Shown here: positions 31,450 to 40,290 of the stretch, piece by piece
How positions within the stretch are numbered: position 1 is the first letter of the stretch
How the letters are laid out: the number at the start of each line of letters is the position of its first letter
DNA from: an uncultured Eubacteriales bacterium
Lineage (GTDB): Bacteria > Bacillota > Clostridia > Oscillospirales > Acutalibacteraceae
Direction: 5' to 3'
Assembly: GCA_900315195.1 (NCBI GenBank)
Contig: OMYD01000022.1
Location: 1 to 42,050, forward strand
Length of the DNA stretch: 42,050 bases
The notes under the pieces: model-generated
Databases searched by the model: none
Told to the model about the DNA's origin: nothing
The model's input: the letters and a program-made list of their open reading frames with translations, nothing else
Program-made: the position numbers and the translations under genes

Positions 31450-31479
31450 CGACCGGCTCCTTACCGAGCCGGTCGTTTT
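31450..31479 (+). terminator. Intrinsic terminator of rpe
   Basis: CGACCGGCTC (31450-31459) pairs perfectly with GAGCCGGTCG (31466-31475), followed by TTTT. The converging esterase gene ends 20 bases further. Confidence 0.85.
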
Positions 31480-31498
31480 GTCAATATAAAGTTTATTA

Positions 31499-32740
31499 TT
31501 ATTTTTTCGTTTGAAGCGGTTCGACGCTCTGAAACACCATCGCTGACAAAAACTCTGAAAAATAGCTGCGCCAGTAGTTAACGTGATGGCCGCCGAACTC
31601 GTTATAACTCAGCGCCGTTTTGTCGGCGGGATAGCCCATATCTATAAGGCGGTTGTACATATCGGTAACGTGCGGATCGGTGTCGCCGCCTGAGGGGCCT
31701 GTGTAAAGATAGACAAACGGGGTGCTTTTGCCAAAATCTTTTCCGCTGAGGTATTTTCTCCACACGTCGTCATTATAGGTCCAAAATGAGGGCGACTGAG
31801 CGCCTGCCGTACCAAACAGTTCCGGATACTCCATGGTAATGTAGAAAGTTTCCAAACCGCCAAGCGACGCTCCCGTAACGGAGGTATGAAGCGCGTCGGT
31901 ATAAACATTGTAGTGCTTCTCAACATACGGCACAAGCGTTTTTGCCATAAAGCGGGCAAAATCTCCGCCTTTCTTTTTTGTGAGCTTGCCGTATTCTTCT
32001 TCCGCAATCTCCCCTATATCGGGAACCAGCTCATCGTCACGATTTATTTTAGTCATATCACCGTAGGTGCTGACTAACACTACAATTGCCTTGTACCCGG
32101 TATTTTCTGTCATGCTTCTGACTTGCTCGGGAATATACATGCAGCCGTCAGACCTGGATTCAGGATTATTGAGATTAATCTCATCATCCCCGTCCAGCAC
32201 ATATATGGTGGCATACTTTTCATCGGAATCGGCGTCATAGTCCTCGGGCGTCCAGAAATAGATTTTCTTTTCATAACCGTTGCAGTCAAGCGTAACCCGC
32301 TTAAACTCCGGAAAGAAATCAGTATCTTTGCCCTGTGTATAAGGAATTAATCCGTTTTTTGATTTATACCAGCCGCTGACGCATTTATTGAAGGCGATTT
32401 TCCTGGTGTTTTTGCCGTCGCAGTTAAATTGAGCAACGTTATAATACTTGACGTTTCCCTCGCACGAAAATGTATACGAATCGTCATCCTCTTCGCATTT
32501 TACCATTTCAACCTCTTCACTCTTCCCGGTTGCGCTGTTCAAAAAAGTAACAACTACCTTTTCGCTTTTGGTACTGTCCTTGAAATACAGAGTATGAAGG
32601 TTTCCGTTGCCCTTAGCGTGCGCGGAATCAGGTGTGGAGGAAGAGCTGCCGGACCGGTTTGCACCGCATGCTGTGATCACCGTGGAAAAAACAAGAATAA
32701 GCGTGATTAATGATAATATATTTCCGTTTATCCGCTTCAT
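31499..32740 (-). CDS. Lipoprotein esterase (EstD/feruloyl esterase-like, alpha/beta hydrolase)
   Basis: 413 residues. Signal peptide with lipobox VITAC (Cys25), a Ser-rich spacer and an N-terminal beta-rich region (~48-135). A putative-esterase-family hydrolase domain (~150-405) follows, with nucleophile TGASLGGLE (Ser292), a likely Asp353 in TGPSGGDTDP and His385/386 in FGGHHVNYW. This layout fits surface esterases that trim acyl groups from polysaccharides; the substrate is unknown. The ATG at 32740 follows GGGGTG; TTG one codon earlier is less likely. Last gene on the strand of the kinase cluster, 39 bases after its neighbour, so plausibly in the same transcript. Confidence 0.85.
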   Translation of the reverse strand: MKRINGNILSLITLILVFSTVITACGANRSGSSSSTPDSAHAKGNGNLHTLYFKDSTKSEKVVVTFLNSATGKSEEVEMVKCEEDDDSYTFSCEGNVKYYNVAQFNCDGKNTRKIAFNKCVSGWYKSKNGLIPYTQGKDTDFFPEFKRVTLDCNGYEKKIYFWTPEDYDADSDEKYATIYVLDGDDEINLNNPESRSDGCMYIPEQVRSMTENTGYKAIVVLVSTYGDMTKINRDDELVPDIGEIAEEEYGKLTKKKGGDFARFMAKTLVPYVEKHYNVYTDALHTSVTGASLGGLETFYITMEYPELFGTAGAQSPSFWTYNDDVWRKYLSGKDFGKSTPFVYLYTGPSGGDTDPHVTDMYNRLIDMGYPADKTALSYNEFGGHHVNYWRSYFSEFLSAMVFQSVEPLQTKK

Positions 32741-32779
32741 CAAAACACCCCAAACCTGAGTTGTTTTATCATTCCGTTA

Positions 32780-33652
32780 TTATGACAGCGTAATCATGTC
32801 AATATACCATTCTCCGTCGATCTTCTTAAAGGAAGCCTTGGGAGAGGTGCTCTGTGTTCCGACAACAGGCAGATCCGCTGATATTTTTATATTTCCGCTG
32901 GCGGTTTCCTCTCCGTCGCCGTACTCCAGGTTTTCAAGCTCGCATTTATATGTAAGAGAATCCTTTGTAAGGCTGTCAAGAGCTGATACAACCGTAAACG
33001 CGGTTTTTGCCTTTGCTTCTCTTCCATCGGGCGTAAACAGCTCCTGCATAGCGCTTTCATCGTTATCGTTGAGAGCCTTTTCAAAGCGCTTTACAACCGC
33101 TTCGGGACCGGATGAACTTGACGGTACGGATTTATCGTCAGAGCCGTTTCCGACTGTGTCCGAAACCGATGAGGACTCTTTTCCTTTTTTGCCGTCATCT
33201 TTGCCGCCGAACAAATTCAGCTTCATGGCGGCAAATATTCCGCCCGCGATAAGCAGCAGCGCAGCACCGGCTATAACGATGATTACCACGATGTTGTTTT
33301 TCTTTTTGGGAGGAGTTGAAGGCGGTTCCAGACGGAACGAGTCATCAAAATCAGAGGGATTCGATACCTGCTCCTGTGCGGGCTCTGTCGGTGCCGAAAC
33401 AGGTTCTCCTGTTCTTTCAACACTAAGCTCAGGCTGCTCATCCGCAAACGGGCTGGCCGTACTTCCGTACATAAGCTCAGGCTGTTCATCCGCAAACGGA
33501 CTGGCCGTACTTCCGTACATAAGCTCATGCTGCTCATCGGTTAACTGTTGATTATTATTGTCTTGCTCCTGAGGCAGCTCAATCTTGGTGCCGCACGCAG
33601 GACAAAATTTTTGATTAGGCTTTAAAAGCTTATCGCAATTCGGGCAATTCAT
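32780..33652 (-). CDS. Zinc-ribbon single-pass membrane protein with external NTF2-like domain
   Basis: 290 residues. N-terminal zinc ribbon (Cys3, 6, 17, 20; MNCPNC...KFCPACG). A linker holds two tandem 16-residue repeats DEQPELMYGSTASPFA and a partial third. The NPSDF motif (~98-102) and one TM (121-143) follow. The external Ser-rich stalk carries a C-terminal domain (~185-290; KRFEKALNDNDESAM...GEWYIDMITLS) like the DUF4878/SnoaL-type fold. Function unknown. GGAGG precedes the ATG. Directly downstream of the kinase gene (19-base gap), so co-expressed with it; likely its partner or substrate. Confidence 0.75.
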   Translation of the reverse strand: MNCPNCDKLLKPNQKFCPACGTKIELPQEQDNNNQQLTDEQHELMYGSTASPFADEQPELMYGSTASPFADEQPELSVERTGEPVSAPTEPAQEQVSNPSDFDDSFRLEPPSTPPKKKNNIVVIIVIAGAALLLIAGGIFAAMKLNLFGGKDDGKKGKESSSVSDTVGNGSDDKSVPSSSSGPEAVVKRFEKALNDNDESAMQELFTPDGREAKAKTAFTVVSALDSLTKDSLTYKCELENLEYGDGEETASGNIKISADLPVVGTQSTSPKASFKKIDGEWYIDMITLS

Positions 33653-33671
33653 TTAATACCTCCAAAATTAA

Positions 33672-35432
33672 TTAGCTTTTGCAAAGGGCTGAGGCGATTA
33701 CTTCCTGATTGGAATCCATATACACATAAGCAACAACAACATTATTGATTCCCGACTCGTTTTTAATCTGCTGCACCGCAGACTTTTGTTTGTCGGGGAG
33801 CAAGCTTGCGTTTTGCTTAATCAGCATTTCTGAGGAATCGGACAACTCATTCTTGTAGTCAAATTCATAAACCAAAACGTTACCGACACAATAAATCTGG
33901 CAGCTATACTCGTCAGTTTCCATTTTCTCGGCAATTTCGTCGCTGTTACTCTCTTCAAGATAGGATGATAATTTCATTTGAGTCGCGACATCGCCTGTAT
34001 CAATATCGTCATCCTCAAGTATTGTGGTATTGTCCTTCTTGTTTACAATAGCGTGCACATTTGTGACCGGGATCGAGGATTTACTGCTTTCGATTTTTGA
34101 CGAAACGGAACTGTCAGAAATTGAACCCTGATTCTGAGACTGATTGTCCGACACTTCAACCGATGTCTGTGACGCGGATGTTCCTTCGGATTCACTTCCG
34201 CCGCCGCTGTTAAGGGCAATAATAAGAGCAATGCCGCCGCCTATCAAAACAACCGCCGCAATGATAACGGCAATAATAATAGGGGTTTTGGACTTTTGCG
34301 CGCGTGGTTCCGATGGCTTTTGCGGCTGAACACCGGTATTTTGAGGCGCCGCTGAGTATTCGGGAACAGACGGCTGAGTCTTCCACGCGTTATTACGGGA
34401 ATTAGGAGCTACAGGAGGCGGCGCAACCGGCTGCTGAGAATTGTCGGCAGCTGTTGTCGCCTCAAAATCCATTATCGGAGTTGTGAACTCCTTAATCAAC
34501 GTATCCATATCGGGAGTACGGTTTTTCCTTGAAAGCGCAAGTCCGTGCATAAGCGCCTTTTCCTGATAAGGAAGCACACTGGCGCCGCGCTGTGACGGCG
34601 TCTTGAGAGTATCTTCAACAAGGCGATCCAAACTGCTCTCGGGAACACTGCCGGTAATGCAGGCGTAAATAGTGGCGCACAACGCGTAAACATCGGTATG
34701 GGGACCCTGCTCACCGTTTTGGCGGTACTGCTCCTCGGGAGCGAAGCCCTGCTTAAGGATAACCGACATTTTGCGTTCTTCATTTGTATAATAACGTGCC
34801 GAGCCGAAATCCATCAGCTTTAGCTTACCGCGCTTTGTATACATTATGTTATCAGGGCTTATGTCTCTGTGGATAATACCCTTTTTATGCATATAGCTAA
34901 GAGATTTCATGAGCGGCAGCATAAGCGTTACCAGTTCCTCAAGCTTGAAGCAGCCGTTTGCGTTGACATAATCCTTAAGATTTTGTCCGTCCAGAAATTC
35001 CATTACGATATACGCGGTGCCGTTTTCCTGGAAGTAATCAAGTACATCTACAGTACCTTCTTCCTCGGAAAAAGCGGCAACATTTTTTGCCTCGAAAAGA
35101 AAGCGCTCTACTCCCTTGTTAAAGAAGCCCTCTCTTCCCTGGGTTACAATTATTTCCTCAGAAATGGAGTTTGTGCGGTTTGCGGCGCCTGAAGGATAAA
35201 ATTCCTTAATTGCAACACGCTTTAGCAGCGTGGTATCAAGGCCTACATAGGTTATTCCGAATCCGCCCTCGCCAAGAACATTACCTACCAGGTATCTTCC
35301 GGCAAGCTTCGTACCTCTGATAAGATGATACGGGGCATCCGATTGGGGCTGATTGGTATTATCATATCCGCAGTTGGAGCATACCATAGAGCCGTTCAAA
35401 GCTCTCATACATTTATAACAATAATCCTGCAT
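33672..35432 (-). CDS. Membrane Ser/Thr protein kinase with zinc ribbon and external DUF4854-like domain
   Basis: 586 residues. A zinc ribbon (Cys5, 8, 18, 21) precedes a Hanks-type kinase (~45-320): GEGGFG (54-59), VAIKEF (Lys76), HRDISPDN (Asp190), DFG (Asp208) and the APE box. A Pro/Gln linker, one TM (~385-408), a Ser-rich stalk and a C-terminal domain (~490-586) follow. That domain matches those of the genes at 35581 and 36648 (VGN-x-x-V, SGxxNxVVAYVYxD), and no PASTA repeats are present. All catalytic residues are intact, so it should phosphorylate cytoplasmic or linker targets in response to an outside signal. The ATG at 35432 (MQDYCYKC) is chosen behind GGATGGG. It has its own promoter. 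Confidence 0.9.
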   Translation of the reverse strand: MQDYCYKCMRALNGSMVCSNCGYDNTNQPQSDAPYHLIRGTKLAGRYLVGNVLGEGGFGITYVGLDTTLLKRVAIKEFYPSGAANRTNSISEEIIVTQGREGFFNKGVERFLFEAKNVAAFSEEEGTVDVLDYFQENGTAYIVMEFLDGQNLKDYVNANGCFKLEELVTLMLPLMKSLSYMHKKGIIHRDISPDNIMYTKRGKLKLMDFGSARYYTNEERKMSVILKQGFAPEEQYRQNGEQGPHTDVYALCATIYACITGSVPESSLDRLVEDTLKTPSQRGASVLPYQEKALMHGLALSRKNRTPDMDTLIKEFTTPIMDFEATTAADNSQQPVAPPPVAPNSRNNAWKTQPSVPEYSAAPQNTGVQPQKPSEPRAQKSKTPIIIAVIIAAVVLIGGGIALIIALNSGGGSESEGTSASQTSVEVSDNQSQNQGSISDSSVSSKIESSKSSIPVTNVHAIVNKKDNTTILEDDDIDTGDVATQMKLSSYLEESNSDEIAEKMETDEYSCQIYCVGNVLVYEFDYKNELSDSSEMLIKQNASLLPDKQKSAVQQIKNESGINNVVVAYVYMDSNQEVIASALCKS

Positions 35433-35482
35433 ATTTTCCCATCCTGTTTTTTCTTTTATCGCGAACACTGCGACATAAATAT

Positions 35483-35511
35483 ATTATATCTCATTATTTA
35501 TCAGATTTCAA
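35483..35511 (-). promoter_or_regulatory. Promoter of the kinase gene
   Basis: Minus strand TTGAAA (35506-35511), 17-bp spacer, TATAAT (35483-35488). It has the same -35 as the promoter at 38293 that heads the cluster. Confidence 0.7.
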
Positions 35512-35544
35512 CAAAATCATGAAGATTACAGACAAATATTTTTC

Positions 35545-35571
35545 AAAATAAAAGGGCGCATAAAGCGCCCT
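35545..35571 (-). terminator. Terminator after the gene at 35581
   Basis: On the minus strand AGGGCGC (35571-35565) pairs with GCGCCCT (35559-35553), followed by TTTATTTT. It divides the cluster into two transcripts, or attenuates read-through into the kinase gene. Confidence 0.75.
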
Positions 35572-35580
35572 CTTAATTCT

Positions 35581-36582
35581 TTACTTTGCAATCTTTTGAT
35601 AAATTATTTCGTCGTCGCTGTCGAGAAGAACATATACATAAACCATATTGCTTACGCCGCTCGCAGAACGCATATTCGTAAGTGTTAAATTTACGTCAGC
35701 TAATTGACCATCCATAACCGTCTTGTATGCCTCTTTTTCGGTTTCGGATGACTTCTCCAAAAGCTGTTCTTCCTGAACATAAGCGTTGCCAACCGCATAA
35801 AATTTAATTGTAGTAAGAGAATTTGTGCTGTCCTCCGCACCCTGAATATTTTGGAGATCGGTAATTTTCGATTCGGCGCCGCTGTCGGTGGTGTCAATTG
35901 AGTAATCGTTCGCGATCTCAACGCCTTTGGAGTTCGTTATTGTATGAGAATCTCCCGAAAGGGATGGCTGTGATGAACTTTCAGAAACCTCTGATGAGGA
36001 ATCGTCATACCATGAGGAACTTTGAGAAACATCGGATGAGGAACCAAAGCCGAAAGCATCCGAACTCTCTGCCTTTGAGCCGGAGGTGCTGTCAATTATT
36101 GAGGTCTGAGAGCTTTCAGGGGAACTGTTTTTATCGCTGTCGCCGTCCTTGTTGCCGAAAATCAGAATAGCGGCAACAACAGCGCCGCCGATTATAAGCG
36201 CCGCTATAACGGATATGAGCACTATCATTGTTGTCTTTTTCTTTTCGGGAGGCAGCGAGCCGTCGCCGCTGCGGGTACCGTGAATGCCCGAGCCCTGCTG
36301 ATACTGCTGAAACTGCTGTGAAAAATCATGTGGATTTGAAGCGGGCTGCTCCGGCGGTTGGTATTGATAACCCTCGGGCTGCTGTGTCTCCTGATACTGC
36401 ATGCCGGCAGGCTGCACCGCAGGCTGATATTGCGGCTCGGCGGGCTGCTCCGGCGGTTGGTCAAACTCATCCGCAGCCATGGTTTTCATCTCGTCTATCT
36501 TTGGCATACTGATTTCGCAACCGCAGTTCTGGCAAAATCTTTGATTGGGTTTTATTTCGCAGAAACATTTAGGACAATTCAT
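35581..36582 (-). CDS. Zinc-ribbon single-pass membrane protein with external DUF4854-like domain
   Basis: 333 residues. Zinc ribbon (Cys3, 6, 17, 20; CPKCFCEI...FCQNCG), then the motif KTMAADEFD (Thr34). A Gln/Pro-rich linker contains NPHDFSQQF (~83-91). One TM (118-143), a very Ser/Asp-rich external stalk and a C-terminal domain (~225-333; YAVGNAYVQEE...SGVSNMVYVYVLLD) follow. That last domain is shared with the kinase and with the gene at 36648. Function unknown; the common layout suggests it senses the same signal as the kinase, or dimerises with it. GAGGAG precedes the ATG. Confidence 0.8.
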   Translation of the reverse strand: MNCPKCFCEIKPNQRFCQNCGCEISMPKIDEMKTMAADEFDQPPEQPAEPQYQPAVQPAGMQYQETQQPEGYQYQPPEQPASNPHDFSQQFQQYQQGSGIHGTRSGDGSLPPEKKKTTMIVLISVIAALIIGGAVVAAILIFGNKDGDSDKNSSPESSQTSIIDSTSGSKAESSDAFGFGSSSDVSQSSSWYDDSSSEVSESSSQPSLSGDSHTITNSKGVEIANDYSIDTTDSGAESKITDLQNIQGAEDSTNSLTTIKFYAVGNAYVQEEQLLEKSSETEKEAYKTVMDGQLADVNLTLTNMRSASGVSNMVYVYVLLDSDDEIIYQKIAK

Positions 36583-36611
36583 AAGTTGCTCTCCTCTTTG
36601 AAAAATGCATA

Positions 36612-36636
36612 CAGAGCGCAGATAATCTGCGCTCTG
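36612..36636. terminator. Perfect hairpin between two companion genes
   Basis: CAGAGCGCAGAT (36612-36623) pairs with ATCTGCGCTCTG (36625-36636) around one base. There is no T-run directly after it on the minus strand, so it may terminate weakly or protect an mRNA end. Confidence 0.5.
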
Positions 36637-36647
36637 GAATTATAAAA

Positions 36648-37622
36648 CTATTTTATTACTTTTTGATAAATCACTGAGTTATCGGCGTCAAGCAGCACAT
36701 AAACGCACACCATATCGTCAACTCCGCTTGCCGCTCGGTAAGAAGGCAGCTTTGCCTCCGCTCCGTTTAGCTGGCTTTCCATTGTTGCTCTGTAGGTGGA
36801 CTTTTCCTGATCGCTTGCTTTGCTCAACAGCTTTTCTTCCTGGACGGCCGCGTTGCCCTTTGCGTAATACTGCATATAGCTTATGCCTGTGTTGGTACCT
36901 GTCAGGCCGTTGTTTTGCAGCATAGCGTTTATCTTTTGTTCGGCGTCGCTGTCGTTGGGGTGGATAGAGCTGTCGCTGGCTATTTCAACGCCGTCGGCGT
37001 TCTTTATAGAGTGCGAGCCGCCCGCGCATGAAGCGATAATGATAATAAGAGCGACTATCAGTCCCACGGCAACTACGGCTGACGTTATAATAATGGCAAT
37101 TTTCTTTTTATTTACGGTTTTAACCGTGCCGCCGGGAACCGTACCGCCGGGAATCGCGTAACCGTAGCCGTTGTTCTGACCGCCCGGAACCGCATAGCCG
37201 TAGCTGTTGTTCTGACCGTTTGAGAACTGCGACGGCTTGTTATAATTCTCGTACATCTGAGAAAAATCTTTAACGGGCGTTTGCCATGCGGACGCTACCG
37301 ACCCGCCTTCGGGCCACACGTTGTCATCAGCCTGAGTCGCGGGCTGAACGGGCTGCTCTGTCACCTGAGGCGCGGGCTGAACAGGCTGCTCTGTCACCTG
37401 AGGCGCGGGCTGAACGGGCTGAACGTAAGGCTCTGCTTCCTGAGGAGCGGGGTTTGACCAAGAAGCCTGCTGTTCCGGCTGCTGCGGGACCTCGGGAACC
37501 TCATCAAAATCCGCCGCCATAGTTCTTTCAACATCAATCTGGGCCTGCCCGAGGACAGCTCCGCAGTTCTCACAGAATTTCTGGTTCGGCGCTGTGGGAT
37601 AGTTACATTTTGGGCAATTCAT
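36648..37622 (-). CDS. Zinc-ribbon single-pass membrane protein with external DUF4854-like domain
   Basis: 324 residues, a paralogue of the protein at 35581. Zinc ribbon (Cys3, 6, 17, 20) and RTMAADFDE (Thr34, same position). The Pro/Gln linker has an 11-residue tandem repeat (PAPQVTEQPVQ, about 2.5 copies, ~72-95) and Gly/Asn/Tyr repeats (NNGYGYAIPGG, ~139-166). The DFSQMYENY motif, one TM (174-199) and a C-terminal domain (~205-324; YAKGNAAVQEE...SGVDDMVCVYVLLD) follow. The C-terminal domain is much closer to that of its paralogue than to the kinase copy, so the pair probably arose by duplication. GGAGG precedes the ATG. Confidence 0.8.
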   Translation of the reverse strand: MNCPKCNYPTAPNQKFCENCGAVLGQAQIDVERTMAADFDEVPEVPQQPEQQASWSNPAPQEAEPYVQPVQPAPQVTEQPVQPAPQVTEQPVQPATQADDNVWPEGGSVASAWQTPVKDFSQMYENYNKPSQFSNGQNNSYGYAVPGGQNNGYGYAIPGGTVPGGTVKTVNKKKIAIIITSAVVAVGLIVALIIIIASCAGGSHSIKNADGVEIASDSSIHPNDSDAEQKINAMLQNNGLTGTNTGISYMQYYAKGNAAVQEEKLLSKASDQEKSTYRATMESQLNGAEAKLPSYRAASGVDDMVCVYVLLDADNSVIYQKVIK

Positions 37623-37705
37623 AAAGCACCTCCAATTGCTTAAATTACTGTATTTGAAAATCTATCTTTCATTGGGTTAAATACAAAAAATACATTTTAT
37701 ATTAC

Positions 37706-38263
37706 TTAATCGTTTTCGCCGTTTTGTACATTTTCGTCATACTGCGTATCACCAGAGTTATCTTCAGTGCTTTCTGTCTGAGAATTACTATCTATGCTCT
37801 CATGCTGAACATTTCTGTTGTTTCTTTCTTCAATCTGCGGATTAGTTATTTCCTGATCAGGTTTTGTCACAACACCCGAAGGCTCAACGGTGGGGGGCTG
37901 CTCTGTTGGCTGTTCTGTTTGCTGCTCTGTTGTCTGAGTCAGTGCAGCAGTCGAAGCCGCAGTTGTTTCTTCCTCGCTTCCGCCGGAATTATTTGTCATT
38001 CTTATAAACATCAAAACAGCAAACACCGCACTGCATACAAGCAAAACAGAAGCGATAATCAAGAACACTATACCTTTTTTATTCTTTGGCGGTTTTCCGT
38101 TTGAATTATCTTTATTATATTGTTTCTGAGGAACATCCTCATCGTAATAAGCTATTTCACCGTCAAAATCCAAAGCTAACTGAGGATCGGAAAATTCCCT
38201 TTCCAATGCTTCATCATCAAAAAATGGCTGTTTCTGCATACAATCGTTTTCGGAATAGTCCAT
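37706..38263 (-). CDS. Acidic single-pass membrane protein heading the kinase cluster
   Basis: 185 residues, no recognised family. A cytoplasmic acidic N-terminus (~1-62, DFDGEIAYYDEDVP) and a Lys-rich stretch are followed by one TM (KGIVFLIIASVLLVCSAVFA, ~64-85). The outer part is Thr/Gln/Glu-rich with TEQQTEQPTEQP-type repeats and an Asn/Asp/Ser-rich end. There is no zinc ribbon, but the topology matches its neighbours. The ATG at 38263 follows AAGGAGG; the ATG at 38281 precedes that site. First gene after the promoter at 38293. It lacks the terminal sensor domain, so it may be an anchor or a divergent member. Confidence 0.7.
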   Translation of the reverse strand: MDYSENDCMQKQPFFDDEALEREFSDPQLALDFDGEIAYYDEDVPQKQYNKDNSNGKPPKNKKGIVFLIIASVLLVCSAVFAVLMFIRMTNNSGGSEEETTAASTAALTQTTEQQTEQPTEQPPTVEPSGVVTKPDQEITNPQIEERNNRNVQHESIDSNSQTESTEDNSGDTQYDENVQNGEND

Positions 38264-38292
38264 TAACAATCCTCCTTCCATATAATATTACA

Positions 38293-38321
38293 ATTATAAT
38301 ATATTTTTAACTGCATTTCAA
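38293..38321 (-). promoter_or_regulatory. Promoter of the kinase-cluster leading gene
   Basis: Minus strand TTGAAA (38316-38321), 17-bp spacer, TATAAT (38293-38298), about 30 bases before the start codon. Confidence 0.7.
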
Positions 38322-38362
38322 TAATTTTATAATAAATTCATAAAAATTTTATATTAACTGAT

Positions 38363-40270
38363 TTATTCCTTTGGTACAATAGTTCCCCTTCGGTAGAAAT
38401 CAAGCAGCATACACAAGTCGGCAATATCTTTTTGAATCAAGTCTCCGTCATCGGTCGCATACACCATAACACGTCGCTGTTCGGTTTCCACGATTTCCGA
38501 GCTTGAACAGATATCCCTGTTTTCGCGCAGGGCTTCATCAATGCTCTCAAACGGCATGTGCGCTTTAAGACGCAGACCGTGTGAATTATAAATAAGCGTG
38601 TAGCCCGCGATACCTGTTTTTGCGTGATAATTCCTGCAAAAGCCGCCGTCTATCACCAGCAGCTTGCCCTCGGCGCGAATCGGCAGCTCTCCCTTAATTG
38701 TCTGAACAGGGGTGTGACCGTTTATAATGTGCGCCGTCGGCGAACTCAATCCAAACTCCTCAAGAATCATCTCACAGGTATTTTTATCATAATAATATCG
38801 GTAGTAAGGATTCTTGTTTTCATGCCATGCGGTTTTATCGGCAATATACGCCCGCTCAAACGCCTTTGTTTTTCGGCCGCACAAAGGTGAATTTTCGGCG
38901 CAGCGCAGATACCACATAAAATCCAGCTCGGACTGCTCCTTCTTTTTGCTGAAAAACGCCGAGCGCGCCTTTATTTCAGCCATATCAAAAAGCTTTTTGC
39001 CGCTGTAAGTTTCTCCGAACAAAGAGATTTCCTTTAATCTTCCGTCATCATTCAGCGGAACACAGCCGTGATACAGCAGATTGCCGTTGAAAATGCGGTA
39101 CATTCCGCCGTTGTCGTAAAGGAACGTAATCTGATTTTTCAGCTGAGGGCTTCCCGTAAACGCCGCTTTAAGGTCGGCAATAACCTCGCTTTCCTCATCG
39201 GTGAGAGCGTATGGATCAGAGGGATCAACCGTCGGGAAACAGGTTGTATTAATCTTATATGTAACGCCGTCAACGCTTACGGTAAAGTTGTTATAATCAA
39301 TCTTGTCGAGCAGCAGCCTGTCGTTCATCAAGAAATCGGGATTGCGCTTAATAAGCTGCCCCTCCAGCTTAAACTGCATTACGGTAATTGCGGCCAGCAC
39401 AGCCTTCATCGGCTCAAAATCTGGATAAAGCCGCTCGGAAAGAAGCGCTAGGCTGCGCAGGCTTATTCCGTAACCGCTCTCCAGTGTGCGCACCGCGTTG
39501 TAATTAACGCAGTTTCTGACCACGCCCGCGACGCAAACCTCGCTGCCCGCTGCGGCGCCCATCCACAGAATATCGTGATTTCCCCATTCGACATCAATTG
39601 AGTGATAGGTCATAAGTAAATCGATTATTTTATCGGCGGAGTCTCCTCTGTCGAAAATATCACCTACAATGTGAAGGTGATCCACCGCGAGCCTCTTAAT
39701 CAGCCCCGCGAGCGAAACAACAAAATCGTCGGCATCAAGGCTTATTATGGCATCAAGTATATTTCTGTGATAAACGATTTGGTTGTCGTCCTCGTCTTTT
39801 TGTGCGTGAAGAAGCTCGTCTATGATGTAGGCGTAATCCTCGGGCATTGCCTTGCGAACCTTTGAGCGCGTGTATTTTGACGACAGCACGCGCGCGATTT
39901 CAAGCATATGCTCAAGCATAAAGCCGTACTGCTCCCGGCTTATTCCTCCCGATTTTTTAAGCAGCCTAAGCTTTTCAACGGGATAATAAATAAGCGTGCA
40001 GATTTCCTTTATTTCATCATCGCTGAGAACTCCGCCGTAAAGCCTTTCGACCTTCTCGCGCACAACACCAGAACAGTTGTTGAGAATATGGCGGAACGCT
40101 TCAAACTCGCCGTGCAGGTCGCTCATAAAATGCTCGGTGCCCTTGGGAAGGTTAAGGATAGCGTTTAAATTAATAATCTCCCGCGTTACCGCCCGCTTTG
40201 AAGGATATTTTTCCGAAAGAAGCCTTAGGTATTTAATTGTTTCAGCCGTGTATTTTGTTTCTGTCATCAT
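38363..40270 (-). CDS. fbp: Fructose-1,6-bisphosphatase, class III
   Basis: Gluconeogenic FBPase of the Firmicutes class III, a calcineurin-like metallophosphoesterase. 635 residues, the family norm (~640-670). Metal-site motifs are HFMSDLHGEF, HIVGDIFDRGD, WGNHDILWMG and INGHTPVQ, with RMFNGN-type and GGFCRNYH (YRIFNGNLLYHG; VIDGGFCR) nearby. The start is either ATG 40270 or the next codon (40267), since GGCGGTGA lies just upstream of both. It is transcribed alone from the promoter at 40291. It complements Gap and the glycogen genes in moving carbon toward storage. Confidence 0.96.
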   Translation of the reverse strand: MMTETKYTAETIKYLRLLSEKYPSKRAVTREIINLNAILNLPKGTEHFMSDLHGEFEAFRHILNNCSGVVREKVERLYGGVLSDDEIKEICTLIYYPVEKLRLLKKSGGISREQYGFMLEHMLEIARVLSSKYTRSKVRKAMPEDYAYIIDELLHAQKDEDDNQIVYHRNILDAIISLDADDFVVSLAGLIKRLAVDHLHIVGDIFDRGDSADKIIDLLMTYHSIDVEWGNHDILWMGAAAGSEVCVAGVVRNCVNYNAVRTLESGYGISLRSLALLSERLYPDFEPMKAVLAAITVMQFKLEGQLIKRNPDFLMNDRLLLDKIDYNNFTVSVDGVTYKINTTCFPTVDPSDPYALTDEESEVIADLKAAFTGSPQLKNQITFLYDNGGMYRIFNGNLLYHGCVPLNDDGRLKEISLFGETYSGKKLFDMAEIKARSAFFSKKKEQSELDFMWYLRCAENSPLCGRKTKAFERAYIADKTAWHENKNPYYRYYYDKNTCEMILEEFGLSSPTAHIINGHTPVQTIKGELPIRAEGKLLVIDGGFCRNYHAKTGIAGYTLIYNSHGLRLKAHMPFESIDEALRENRDICSSSEIVETEQRRVMVYATDDGDLIQKDIADLCMLLDFYRRGTIVPKE

Positions 40271-40290
40271 GAATCACCGCCTTTATATTT

